The notes beneath the pieces are model-generated. The model was not told where the DNA came from. It made no database searches and saw only the letters and a program-made list of their open reading frames with translations. A stretch of 6,916 nt of DNA from Nitrospinota bacterium (GTDB lineage Bacteria; Nitrospirota; Nitrospiria; Nitrospirales; UBA8639). Below, in pieces: positions 1-6,859 of this stretch. The translations under genes were made by a program, and so were the position numbers. How positions within the stretch are numbered: the first letter of the stretch is position 1; the number at the start of each line of letters is the position of its first letter. The stretch is taken from NCBI GenBank assembly GCA_022561525.1, contig JADFRB010000086.1, forward strand, positions 506 through 7,421, read 5' to 3'.

Positions 1-1953
1 CAAATCAATCCACTGAAACCCTGTCCAATCAAAGTCCACCTGATGGAGAGCAGGCTCCTTCACATACAAACGATTGAGATCAGCCACATACTTTTGCAAT
101 CCTTGATGAGGTGCGTACTCCAATAAATGCCACTGCACGCTATCTTCATGATTCCATTCCCACCATTGCCCCAACTCACCACCCATGAAGATCATCTTTT
201 TACCGGGATGCCCCCACATGTGGCCGAACAACGCACGAAGATTGGCAAACCGCTGCCAATCATCTCCTGGCATTTTATCCAGCAAGGCCTTCTTGCCGTG
301 CACCACTTCATCATGGGAAAGGACTAACACGAAATTTTCCGTGAACGCATAGATTAATCCAAACGTCACATTGTGATGATGATATTTACGATGCACGGGG
401 TCTTCGCTGAAATACTTCAATGTATCGTGCATCCAGCCCATGTTCCATTTAAACGTAAACCCGAGGCCGCCGACATAGGTGGGACGCGAGACGCCAGTCC
501 AAGCGGTCGATTCCTCCGCAATCATCATGACGCCCGGATGTTCCTGATGCACCATCACATTCAGTTCTTTGAGAAATTCCACCGCTCCAAGGTTTTCATT
601 TCCACCGTGTTGATTCGGCACCCACTCACCAGCTTTTCTGGCATAATCCAAATACAACATGGAGGCCACAGCATCCACGCGCAAGCCATCGATGTGATAC
701 CGATCGAACCACAGCAACGCGCTATTGATCAGAAAGTTTCTGACCTCCGTCCGTCCATAATTAAATATCCGGCTTTTCCATTCGGGGTGATACCCCAATC
801 TTGGGTCGGAGTGATCAAATAAATGCGTGCCATCAAACCACGCCAATCCATGCGGGTCATCGGGAAAGTGCGCGGGTGCCCAATCCATGATGACACCGAT
901 CTGTGCGTGATGGCAGGCATCGACAAACGCCATGAAATCCTCAGCAGTTCCAAACCGGCTGGTTGGTGCAAAGTACCCTGTGGATTGATAGCCCCATGAT
1001 CCGTCAAAGGGATGTTCCACCACCGGCATCAACTCGATGTGCGTAAAGCCCATGTCCTTGACGTAGGGAATCAGTTGCTCGGCAAGCTCTGAATAGGTCA
1101 ACCACCGTCCGCCATCTTCAACCACACGCTTCCACGATCCCAAGTGCACTTCATAGATCGAAAGAGGTTCGGCTAACGGGTCGAGGGATTGCCGCGCGTG
1201 AATCCACCTGGCATCTTTCCATTGGTACCCAGACACATCCCGGACAATCGAGGCAGTCTGCGGACGCAGCTCAGCCTGTGTGGCATACGGATCGGCTTTA
1301 AGCAAGGGGACTGCACTATCCTTCGGTCGAATTTCATATTTATACTTTTCTCCTTCGGGCAGATCGGGCATAAACAATTCCCAAATTCCGGTACCGCCTC
1401 GCGACCGCATGGGATACCGACGGCCATCCCACCCATTGAAATCTCCGACCACACTCACGCGCATGGCATTGGGCGCCCACACGGCAAAATTCACACCGGT
1501 GACTCCTTGATGCACGCACGGATGGGCACCCAATTTCTCATACGCCCGATACAACTTCCCTTCACCAAACAGATGCAGGTCATACTCGCTTAGTACAGGG
1601 GAAAAGGCATAGGGATCATGACTCTCTGTCGTTCTTCCTTTCGAATCCGTCACCCGCAACCGGTATCCCTCTGGCGTCATGCGTTCAGAGCATACAGCCT
1701 CAAAAATTCCTTTGGGATGGACAGGCTGCATGGGAAGCGTGCTGAGAGTAGAATCAGCAGGTACCACCACAGCTGATGCAGCCTCAGGCAAAAAAGCCCT
1801 AATCAAAAATGATTGACGGCCCTCACGCTTTTCCTCGTGAGGTCCGAGGACGGCAAACGGGTCCCAACATTCGGCGCGAATAAGGTGTTCAAACATGTCG
1901 GGGTATACGGACTTGGCCGATTTGTATATACTCTTAGGCGATTGCTTTTTCAT
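1..1953 (-). CDS. glgB: 1,4-alpha-glucan (glycogen) branching enzyme, 3' end cut by window edge
   Basis: GlgB cuts an alpha-1,4 glucan chain and rejoins the piece through an alpha-1,6 bond, making the branches of glycogen in the cytoplasm. 651 codons are visible with no stop; compared with the 728-residue E. coli enzyme about 100 C-terminal residues (the C-terminal beta domain) are missing. Visible in order: the N1 domain beginning near residue 29 ([14 protein letters not shown]), a CBM48 module around residues 145-235 ([25 protein letters not shown]), then the GH13 barrel. Catalytic residues are intact: nucleophile Asp427 in [10 protein letters not shown], acid/base Glu480 in MMIAEEST, and Asp548 in [10 protein letters not shown]. 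Their spacing (53 and 121 residues) equals that of E. coli Asp405, Glu458 and Asp526. GH13 region I reads DWAPAHFP, against DWVPGHFP in E. coli. The ATG at 1953 follows an in-frame stop and has GAAGG 10 nt upstream. It lies 48 bp after the stop of the unrecognised gene. Certain as to family. Confidence 0.97.
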   Translation of the reverse strand, partial: MKKQSPKSIYKSAKSVYPDMFEHLIRAECWDPFAVLGPHEEKREGRQSFLIRAFLPEAASAVVVPADSTLSTLPMQPVHPKGIFEAVCSERMTPEGYRLRVTDSKGRTTESHDPYAFSPVLSEYDLHLFGEGKLYRAYEKLGAHPCVHQGVTGVNFAVWAPNAMRVSVVGDFNGWDGRRYPMRSRGGTGIWELFMPDLPEGEKYKYEIRPKDSAVPLLKADPYATQAELRPQTASIVRDVSGYQWKDARWIHARQSLDPLAEPLSIYEVHLGSWKRVVEDGGRWLTYSELAEQLIPYVKDMGFTHIELMPVVEHPFDGSWGYQSTGYFAPTSRFGTAEDFMAFVDACHHAQIGVIMDWAPAHFPDDPHGLAWFDGTHLFDHSDPRLGYHPEWKSRIFNYGRTEVRNFLINSALLWFDRYHIDGLRVDAVASMLYLDYARKAGEWVPNQHGGNENLGAVEFLKELNVMVHQEHPGVMMIAEESTAWTGVSRPTYVGGLGFTFKWNMGWMHDTLKYFSEDPVHRKYHHHNVTFGLIYAFTENFVLVLSHDEVVHGKKALLDKMPGDDWQRFANLRALFGHMWGHPGKKMIFMGGELGQWWEWNHEDSVQWHLLEYAPHQGLQKYVADLNRLYVKEPALHQVDFDWTGFQWIDL

Positions 1954-1963
1954 ATTTTAGAAA

Positions 1964-1968
1964 CCTTC
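1964..1968 (-). promoter_or_regulatory. Ribosome binding site of glgB
   Basis: GAAGG on the minus strand, 10 nt before the ATG at 1953. An in-frame stop lies at 1957-1959, so no longer ATG-started version is possible. This fixes the glgB start. Confidence 0.6.
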
Positions 1969-1988
1969 AACCTAGAAATGGCAGTTGG
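1969..1988 (+). repeat. Short intergenic repeat, copy A (inverted partner at 2872-2891)
   Basis: The 20 bases aacctagaaatggcagttgg match the reverse complement of 2872-2891 at 19 of 20 positions. Similarity continues weakly outward: gcgcaaaaaagactc here against atcacaaaagtcc on the minus strand of the other copy. The repeat sits between the stop of the unrecognised gene and the glgB start, so the glgB leader runs through it. It may be an eroded copy of a dispersed intergenic repeat; that is inference from only two copies. Confidence 0.6.
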
Positions 1989-2001
1989 GCGCAAAAAAGA
2001 C

Positions 2002-2568
2002 TCACATGAACACATGATTCGCCCCATCATCTGACCTGTTCCAGACTCCACAGGGTTTGCCGGAACGGGGGAATTGATGTGCATGCTGGACTTCCATTCG
2101 AACGCGGCGATCCAACCGACGGGGGATGCGAAAGCGTAAACGCCCGGTTGGTGGATGCCATTCGACAATCCGAATGAGACGGCCAGCGTTGATATCGTCA
2201 ACAACGTTGTCGCGAAAGCGTCCTTCCTCAACCCTGACGGTCGGTGACCCATAACGCTGCAACAAAACCTCACGTACGCATTCAAAGGTTTGTTCCATAC
2301 TCTCCAGATTTCCGACATCGTCGAAATCAATAATAAGTGCCGACGTCGTGATCCGATTCTCCTCATGCACCAGGACCAAGCGTTGCCGCTGAGTGATGGT
2401 GGTCAGCATGCGTGCCTCATACACAATGACGTTCGGCTGCTCCACACCATTTGTAAGCCCGGCATCGGCCAAGGCCGCTCGTGCCGTCTCCAGACCAACA
2501 CCCGGTTTCAACCCCAAAATATCTGCTGCGACAATCGCTGGAGATATCACCGGTTGAGCAGGAGGCAA
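2002..2568 (-). CDS. Hypothetical protein, probably 5'-truncated
   Basis: I do not recognise the family. The frame encodes 188 aa from a TTG at 2568. It is open without any ATG or GTG back to a stop at 2647-2649, adding about 26 protein-like residues (DGIRVAFSYTYTFEKPRGEA). The protein has a compact N-terminal segment (ADILGLKPGVGLETARAAL), a form often seen in small exported proteins of unknown function, then LIIDFDDVGNLESM and REVLLQRYGSP, and a basic stretch near the end (GRLRFRIPRRLDRRVRMEV). No signal peptide, membrane segment or catalytic motif is visible. The TTG has no convincing ribosome binding site, and the open frame ends 15 bp from the 184-bp palindrome at 2664. I infer that the true start and any signal peptide were lost by rearrangement, so this may be a pseudogene. 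Codon pattern and protein texture favour real coding over chance. glgB follows after 48 bp. Confidence 0.55.
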   Translation of the reverse strand: MPPAQPVISPAIVAADILGLKPGVGLETARAALADAGLTNGVEQPNVIVYEARMLTTITQRQRLVLVHEENRITTSALIIDFDDVGNLESMEQTFECVREVLLQRYGSPTVRVEEGRFRDNVVDDINAGRLIRIVEWHPPTGRLRFRIPRRLDRRVRMEVQHAHQFPRSGKPCGVWNRSDDGANHVFM

Positions 2569-2663
2569 GATGGCTTCGCCACGCGGTTTCTCAAAAGTAT
2601 AGGTATAAGAAAAGGCAACCCTGATTCCATCGCTACTCGAAGCACCTTACTCAAGCCAAGGTT

Positions 2664-2847
2664 TAGGACCTGCGAGAAAATAACTTGATCAATATCACGC
2701 CAAGATTTGGGTCGGATTTGGACGGAACGATTGAGAAACACTCGAGGCATAGCACAGCTATGGTGAGGGTGTTTCGATTGAGGCCCGTTCCAAGATGGCC
2801 CGAAGATTGGATGCGAGATTGATCAAGTTATTTTCTCGCAGGTCCTA
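2664..2847. repeat. 184-bp imperfect palindrome with 30-bp terminal inverted repeats
   Basis: Positions 2664-2693 and 2818-2847 are perfect inverted repeats of 30 bp, beginning taggacctgcgagaaaataa. Pairing continues inward with mismatches and small gaps (gaacg with cgttc, gaaacac with gtgtttc), ending in a perfect 6-bp stem, catagc at 2748-2753 and gctatg at 2757-2762, around a 3-base loop. The whole element could therefore fold into one long hairpin. No reading frame across it resembles a transposase, so it looks like a non-autonomous foldback or MITE-like element. I see no clear target-site duplication. It lies 15 bp upstream of the open frame of the unrecognised gene. Confidence 0.8.
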
Positions 2848-2871
2848 AGAGCTTGCGCGGACTTTTGTGAT

Positions 2872-2891
2872 CCAACTGCCGTTTCTAGGTT
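2872..2891 (-). repeat. Short intergenic repeat, copy B (inverted partner at 1969-1988)
   Basis: ccaactgccgtttctaggtt on the plus strand is, in reverse complement, the 1969-1988 sequence with one change. It begins 24 bp outside the right end of the 184-bp palindrome. Together the two copies bracket the unrecognised gene and the palindrome in opposite orientations. Confidence 0.6.
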
Positions 2892-2906
2892 AGAGAATAG
2901 GTTCGA

Positions 2907-3037
2907 ATCCCCTCCTTTGTAAGGAGGGGATAGAGGAGGTAGAAGGGTGGAAGTGGATATGGCGGGCTTCATATTGCAGATTGTCAGAAGGTGCAAGACT
3001 CTACCCCACCTAACCTCCCCTTACAAAGGGGAGGGAT
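2907..3037. repeat. Foldback element with hairpin ends (about 130 bp)
   Basis: The left end is an 11-bp perfect stem with a tgt loop (atcccctcctt, 2907-2917, with 2921-2931). The right end is a 9-bp perfect stem with an aca loop (cctcccctt, 3014-3022, with 3026-3034). The ends are also imperfect inverted repeats of each other: the reverse complement of the right end, cctcccctttgtaagggg, aligns to the left hairpin, and agaggaggtag at 2932-2942 pairs with ctaccccacct at 3001-3011. The centre (2951-2998) is unique and non-coding. This is the architecture of a small non-autonomous element. No T-run follows either hairpin on either strand, so neither looks like a terminator. Confidence 0.7.
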
Positions 3038-3040
3038 AAG

Positions 3041-3232
3041 AGCAGGTATCTACCTCACCCGAATTCCCTCTTTGGAAATGCATCCCTTGGAAAGGTGAGG
3101 AATCAGTAGCCTGACCCCGCCCAAATACTCAGGGGTACAAGTGGCTTGTGAGCGTTAAGAAGTCTGCGTGGGTGGTGAGGATGTCTGTTCAGAAATCGGG
3201 AAGGGTTGAATGAGGAAAAGTTGGAGCGTGTA
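3041..3232. other. Non-coding remainder of the glgB-ydbL gap
   Basis: About 190 bp with no credible reading frame on either strand. The only structure I see is a weak inverted repeat, cctcacc at 3053-3059 with ggtgagg at 3095-3101, enclosing two similar short stretches (ctttggaaa and cttggaaag). This lies downstream of ydbL on its strand, where a terminator would be expected, but no GC-rich stem followed by a T-run is present. Confidence 0.4.
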
Positions 3233-3595
3233 TTATCGGGTTGCCTCCTTTTTCGTCCATTGGCCTGACGGCAGTTGAATGTAATGCCCGGGTTTCGTTT
3301 TTTTCATGGCCGTCTTGCCCGCGAGCATTTCGACGGCTTTCAGGTTGGTCTTATTCCGCTTGGCAATCTGTTGATACCGTTGTTTGCGTTGTTGATTGAC
3401 GTTGTCGATGAGTGATTGCACATCAGAAGAAGCCTTTCCTGAGACGGCTCCAAGATAGCCACTGAGCCGTTCGCCCACCAAGCCTCGGTCTTTGGCGTCA
3501 CCGAGGGAAAGGGCCCAGGCGGTGGAACAGGCCATGACCACTGAGAGTACGACGATCACACATTGGATGGTCCATCGATGGACGGTTGAGCTCAT
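3233..3595 (-). CDS. ydbL: YdbL family (DUF1318) periplasmic protein
   Basis: A 120-aa exported protein of the YdbL/DUF1318 family, close in length to E. coli YdbL. It has a signal peptide with hydrophobic core IQCVIVVLSVVMA (residues 10-22) and a likely cleavage site after AWA (residue 28). The family core follows: LSLGDAKDRGLVGERLSGYLG near residues 29-49 (compare LNEARTSGQVGETLNGYLAP in E. coli), a helical stretch with NQQRKQRYQQIAKRN (67-81), VEMLAGK (88-94), and the end PGHYIQLPSGQW. Cys23 in VVMAC could be read as a poor lipobox, but Met at -2 argues against it. In E. coli YdbL is reported to modulate the YdbH-YnbE bridge in the periplasm. I chose the ATG at 3595 because GGAGTG lies 6 nt upstream; an in-frame ATG at 3616 would add seven residues and lacks a comparable site. 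It starts 26 bp after ynbE. Confidence 0.93.
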   Translation of the reverse strand: MSSTVHRWTIQCVIVVLSVVMACSTAWALSLGDAKDRGLVGERLSGYLGAVSGKASSDVQSLIDNVNQQRKQRYQQIAKRNKTNLKAVEMLAGKTAMKKTKPGHYIQLPSGQWTKKEATR

Positions 3596-3601
3596 TGCAT
3601 T

Positions 3602-3607
3602 CACTCC
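3602..3607 (-). promoter_or_regulatory. Ribosome binding site deciding the ydbL start
   Basis: GGAGTG on the minus strand, 6 nt before the ATG at 3595. It lies inside the extension that would be coded if the ATG at 3616 were used, so it favours the shorter protein. Confidence 0.6.
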
Positions 3608-3621
3608 ATTATACATTGCGG

Positions 3622-3831
3622 CTAGAACAACTTACTGTCTTCAGAAAAGACATCCTCCAAATCTTTTTCAACTTTGATCCGAACTTCGTGATCAATCTTG
3701 ATGTTCAAATTAATCGTGATAGGCTTATCGGGCGGGACCACTTCGATTCGTGGGGTACAACTCCATACGAGGATACCGCTCACGAGTAAAGCTAATCCCA
3801 GAGTACATCGTATGTGTCGTTGGATGTTCAG
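3622..3831 (-). CDS. ynbE: YnbE family outer-membrane lipoprotein, start codon altered (CTG?)
   Basis: The frame encodes a 69-residue lipoprotein matching E. coli YnbE. The mature part begins CTPRIEVVPPDKPITINLNI, continues KIDHEVRIKVEKDLEDVF and ends KLF; E. coli has CTPRIEVAAPKEPITINMNV and ends DLF. Before the cysteine lies a proper lipoprotein signal: a basic start (NIQRHIR), a hydrophobic core (TLGLALLVSGILV), then Cys25. No ATG opens the frame. The codon at the expected place, 3831, is CTG, with AGAGG 7 nt upstream inside a palindromic element. The only GTG, at 3783, would leave just eight residues before the cysteine, too short for export. The gene is therefore either started at CTG or damaged. 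In E. coli YnbE is reported to join YdbH by beta-strand contact at the outer membrane, which fits the order ydbH-ynbE-ydbL here. Family assignment is firm; the start is uncertain. Confidence 0.88.
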   Translation of the reverse strand: MNIQRHIRCTLGLALLVSGILVWSCTPRIEVVPPDKPITINLNIKIDHEVRIKVEKDLEDVFSEDSKLF

Positions 3832-3833
3832 GA

Positions 3834-3932
3834 GGGCACCTCTAAAAACCCCAATATCCGAATTTTGGTGTTAATGATTTCAATAACTTACAAATGCGAA
3901 ATTTGGAAAAGCACCAGTTTTTAGAGGTGCCC
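3834..3932. repeat. 99-bp palindromic (MITE-like) element at the 5' end of ynbE
   Basis: Ends are perfect 16-bp inverted repeats: gggcacctctaaaaac at 3834-3849 and its complement at 3917-3932, with three further paired bases just inside if one mismatch is allowed. The centre is AT-rich and differs in texture from the flanking genes. No coding capacity. No target duplication is evident (left flank gttcagga, right flank atgagtga). It occupies most of the 158-bp space between the ydbH stop and the ynbE start; these two genes are contiguous in E. coli. Confidence 0.8.
3837..3843 (-). promoter_or_regulatory. Shine-Dalgarno-like site of ynbE, inside the palindrome terminus
   Basis: AGAGGTG on the minus strand lies 5 nt before the CTG at 3831 and is part of the terminal inverted repeat of the 99-bp element. 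If ynbE is translated, the element end appears to supply its ribosome binding site. When the hairpin forms in the transcript, the site would be paired with the other arm. Confidence 0.45.
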
Positions 3933-3989
3933 ATGAGTGAATCGAGATAGGTGTCGAATGAAAGGCCAACCAATGTGTCACTGTCTCTG

Positions 3990-6791
3990 TTAAAACAACG
4001 GTCCTTGAAAGAGTTGTTCAATCTTGTCTTCAATGCCCTTCGTGACTTGCAAACTTTTGAGCAGAGCCGGAATATTTTCCTCGACATTCAAGTTGAAGTG
4101 AATCGGGCGACCTTGCTTGAGGTCCGGGTTTCTTCCCTCAAGTCGCGTGGCCAGGATGAGCGTGCCATCTTCCTGGTAATTTATCCCAACTCGTAATACA
4201 TCATAATGGAAATTCCTAAGAGACTGCAAAACAATTTTCATTTGCGGATTGGCTTGGATGAGGGTGTGTTCGGTGTCATCAAGGGATTGAAAACGAATCA
4301 CCCCTCCCGGTGCCCGTGCCGTGAGCTTTCCATCTTTCACTTGGACGGTTGTGGCATTCAGAGTAATCGGGATGATCCCATCAAGAATCCCGGTCCCATC
4401 CAGCCCTTTGTGTTGCTCGAGTTGCAAGAGTTGATCTAATTGAATGCCATTCAATTTCACGGTGAAGAGTGCCGGCGGTCTCGCAAAGTCAAGGTAGATG
4501 CGGGGGCTGGATATCTGCCCACCAAACACGTTGGCTGATACATTTTCCAAATCCACGGTGGGTAAGGCGTCCCCTTCCCCGAGTGCAAGATTCACCTTGA
4601 ATGTGGTGTTGGTAAGTTCAACTCCGGCTTTCACACTTCCCACCGAGACGGTTGCCGGGGGGAGCGTGGCAAAGTTGTTGAGGCTGTTCGCAATGATAGT
4701 AATTGTAGAGTTTACATCATCGAAGAGCACGTTCTCGTAGTACCCACCGATGTTCTTGAGCGTGATGGATACGTCTCCTCGTGTGATGGCGATGCTAGAA
4801 GATTCACTCGAAGTCGTGGGCATCCACACACAGGCAATCGAAATCCCAAGCTGGCCTGAGGTGATATCAAAGGGATGCGTCCATGGCTGGATCAAGGTGC
4901 TGAGGATCATCGTTGATGGCGAAAAGGCCTCTGGGGTCAACGTCGCCCGAAGCGTTCCACGGTTTGTTTGGAGGTGGTGTTGGATACGAACCTTTGCACG
5001 GATGGTTTTGTCGGTGGTTTCGGCGACAATGCCTGCCTGAATTTCTTCAGAATTGGCCTCAAACCCGATGGCCAGATTCGTGGTGGGAGGAGAGAAATTC
5101 TCCATCGTCGTGTTCACACCAAGTAGTTTTACCGTGCCTTTGGTGTGCCAATCTTGTCCCTCGCCCCTCGCTTCTTCCAGGCGCAATCCTATCTTGGAAA
5201 TCGAGACGGATTGATCGCGCCAGTGAATCTTGGGAAGCACGATTTGCGCACTGGTGGTTCCTACGTTCCATTTTCGTAGGGGCCAGTCATAGGTCAAGGA
5301 AACCGGCTGATTCATGTGAAACGCAACTTGGTCTGCCCTTCCCTGATCCATTTGAATCAAACCGGTTTTCACCGAAGAGCCTTCGGCCAGAGTGACCTGG
5401 ATCGCTTGGTTCTCCAATCCCATCTGCCCTTTGAGTATCCAGCGGAGATCTTTTACCTGCAACAGTTGATGTTCGAAGAGGGGCAATGAACCCCAAACGG
5501 CAAATTGGGCGTTTGCATGGGTCGGTAGCGGGTCCAGCAATCGACCGGAGGCATTGGTAAAGGTGACATCCATCCCAATTGGCGAACGCTTCTCCCCGTA
5601 TTGAACTCGGATGGGGCCCTCAATACTCCATTGCGGGTCTTTTTGGTCAAAAGAAATTCGACTACGAACCACGTCGTTCAATTGAATATGGACTAGCTCC
5701 CTTTGATTAAGATGAGGAAATGGAAGGTTCTCGTGGAAAGGGAATTCGTGAGGATGGAGAAGGGCCTTCATGAAAGAGGGCGGGGAGAGGTCTACTCTCA
5801 TTTCAGTCGAATTCACGTCCACCTCCCCGGAGACATTGATTGAAATGTCTTCACTCACCGTCCCCCAGGCGGGAAGTTCCACATGAGCGTCCACTACGAT
5901 GTGAAGCTGAGTGGACGGGTCATGTAGCATCTTTTTCAATGATTCCATCTGACGCGAAAACCCATCCCATTGAAATTTCACCATCCCATCGACCCGTTCA
6001 AGGTCAGGTCCAAGCGGCATCAGTAAGGCTAAAAACGGGGTGGCGCGTTTCAAATTTGCGGTCAGGGTCCCTTGCCAATGAAGGCCGGAATCCTGAGACA
6101 CCTTCATGACGGACTCCACATCAAGGAGGGGGTCGGCGATATGTGTACCGGAGTCCAACACGATCTTCATCTCTCCGAGAGGACTAATCTTAGCTTGCAT
6201 GGTATAGGCGTCCCCTTGGATTCCCTGAAAGGTGATGGTCCAATCGAGTGTGCCCTGTTCGTTGCGAAGAAGACTCGATATGGTGACTTGCCTGAGAGGC
6301 CCGGTGGCTTGCTCTCGAAAAATAGTGGCTTTGGTTAAGGAGAAGAGACCGAACGGCAGGTCCGGCAGGGATTGGGACAACAAGGGTAAGGGCGCACCCA
6401 CCGAGTTGACAGCAGACGTACTCCTGATAGATTGGGGTTGCTCGGATGGAACACCCGTGATATCCAAGTGCAATTCTTCAATACGGACTGCATTCAGAAA
6501 CCCTCCAAATAATTGAGGGAGGTGATATTCCAGCGTGAGATTTCGAATCGTGAGGGTAGCGGTTTCCGATCCCATGTCTTTTTGAAAAGCAATCAAGGGA
6601 ATACTGGTTCGTTGTAACCCCGGGTATTCAAACTCCACGTGGACATTCCGAAGCCCGAACGTTTCAAATTTTCGTTCCACAATAAAGGAGGCGATTTTTG
6701 GAATAAGGATGTAGAGTGCAAGATTGAAGGACACCGCGATACCCAACCACCACAATACCTTGCGCCATATGGGACGAGAGGGTTTGTTCAC
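3990..6791 (-). CDS. ydbH: YdbH family AsmA-like intermembrane bridge protein
   Basis: A 933-residue protein of the YdbH family, slightly longer than E. coli YdbH (about 880). The N-terminus is basic (NKPSRPIWRK), followed by one membrane segment at about residues 12-30 (VLWWLGIAVSFNLALYILI), placing the rest in the periplasm. The long middle is rich in alternating hydrophobic beta strands, as in AsmA-like lipid-transport proteins (YhdP, TamB). The conserved C-terminal domain spans about 757-933: GGQISSPRIYLDF, LDQLLQLEQHKGLDGTGILDG, DGKLTARAPGGVIRF, EGRNPD (885-890) and GRPIHFNLNVEENIPALLKSL. In E. coli YdbH works with YhdP and TamB in moving phospholipid to the outer membrane and binds YnbE through its C-terminus. 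The start is a GTG at 6791; no ATG or GTG lies between it and an upstream in-frame stop (6843-6845), and I see no clear ribosome binding site. It is probably the first gene of the ydbH-ynbE-ydbL unit. Confidence 0.95.
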   Translation of the reverse strand: MNKPSRPIWRKVLWWLGIAVSFNLALYILIPKIASFIVERKFETFGLRNVHVEFEYPGLQRTSIPLIAFQKDMGSETATLTIRNLTLEYHLPQLFGGFLNAVRIEELHLDITGVPSEQPQSIRSTSAVNSVGAPLPLLSQSLPDLPFGLFSLTKATIFREQATGPLRQVTISSLLRNEQGTLDWTITFQGIQGDAYTMQAKISPLGEMKIVLDSGTHIADPLLDVESVMKVSQDSGLHWQGTLTANLKRATPFLALLMPLGPDLERVDGMVKFQWDGFSRQMESLKKMLHDPSTQLHIVVDAHVELPAWGTVSEDISINVSGEVDVNSTEMRVDLSPPSFMKALLHPHEFPFHENLPFPHLNQRELVHIQLNDVVRSRISFDQKDPQWSIEGPIRVQYGEKRSPIGMDVTFTNASGRLLDPLPTHANAQFAVWGSLPLFEHQLLQVKDLRWILKGQMGLENQAIQVTLAEGSSVKTGLIQMDQGRADQVAFHMNQPVSLTYDWPLRKWNVGTTSAQIVLPKIHWRDQSVSISKIGLRLEEARGEGQDWHTKGTVKLLGVNTTMENFSPPTTNLAIGFEANSEEIQAGIVAETTDKTIRAKVRIQHHLQTNRGTLRATLTPEAFSPSTMILSTLIQPWTHPFDITSGQLGISIACVWMPTTSSESSSIAITRGDVSITLKNIGGYYENVLFDDVNSTITIIANSLNNFATLPPATVSVGSVKAGVELTNTTFKVNLALGEGDALPTVDLENVSANVFGGQISSPRIYLDFARPPALFTVKLNGIQLDQLLQLEQHKGLDGTGILDGIIPITLNATTVQVKDGKLTARAPGGVIRFQSLDDTEHTLIQANPQMKIVLQSLRNFHYDVLRVGINYQEDGTLILATRLEGRNPDLKQGRPIHFNLNVEENIPALLKSLQVTKGIEDKIEQLFQGPLF

Positions 6792-6859
6792 GATATTGAG
6801 AGAAACAAAAGAACGTATGACCAGGTGGTGACCATGGGTGTGTTAGATTTTCGTAACTA

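Noticed and set aside
373..822. 149-aa plus-strand reading frame
   Set aside because: Lies entirely antisense to glgB, whose minus frame shows unmistakable GH13 motifs across the same bases; the plus translation has no recognisable features.
1950..2366. 138-aa minus-strand frame between glgB and the unrecognised gene
   Set aside because: Overlaps the better supported frame 2002-2568 on the same strand and runs 4 bp into glgB; its translation has no domain-like order.
2547..2750. 67-aa minus-strand frame with a hydrophobic stretch (GLPFLIPILL)
   Set aside because: Considered as a frameshifted signal peptide for the unrecognised gene, but it starts inside the palindrome and ends before joining that frame; no evidence of a frameshift site.
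2909..2929. Strong hairpin as a rho-independent terminator
   Set aside because: No T-run follows the stem on either strand, and its paired partner at 3014-3034 marks it as the end of a foldback element.
2664..3040. CRISPR array or tandem repeat locus
   Set aside because: Repeats are inverted and of different families, with no regular direct repeat and spacer spacing.
3842..4087. 81-aa minus-strand frame across the ydbH-ynbE junction
   Set aside because: Consists of an out-of-frame piece of ydbH joined to the palindromic element; ends inside the element's terminal repeat.
4913..5395. 160-aa plus-strand reading frame
   Set aside because: Antisense to the middle of ydbH; Trp/Arg/Ser-rich low-quality translation typical of a shadow frame.
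6816..6845. An upstream ATG start for ydbH
   Set aside because: The frame upstream of the GTG at 6791 reaches a stop at 6843-6845 without any ATG or GTG codon.
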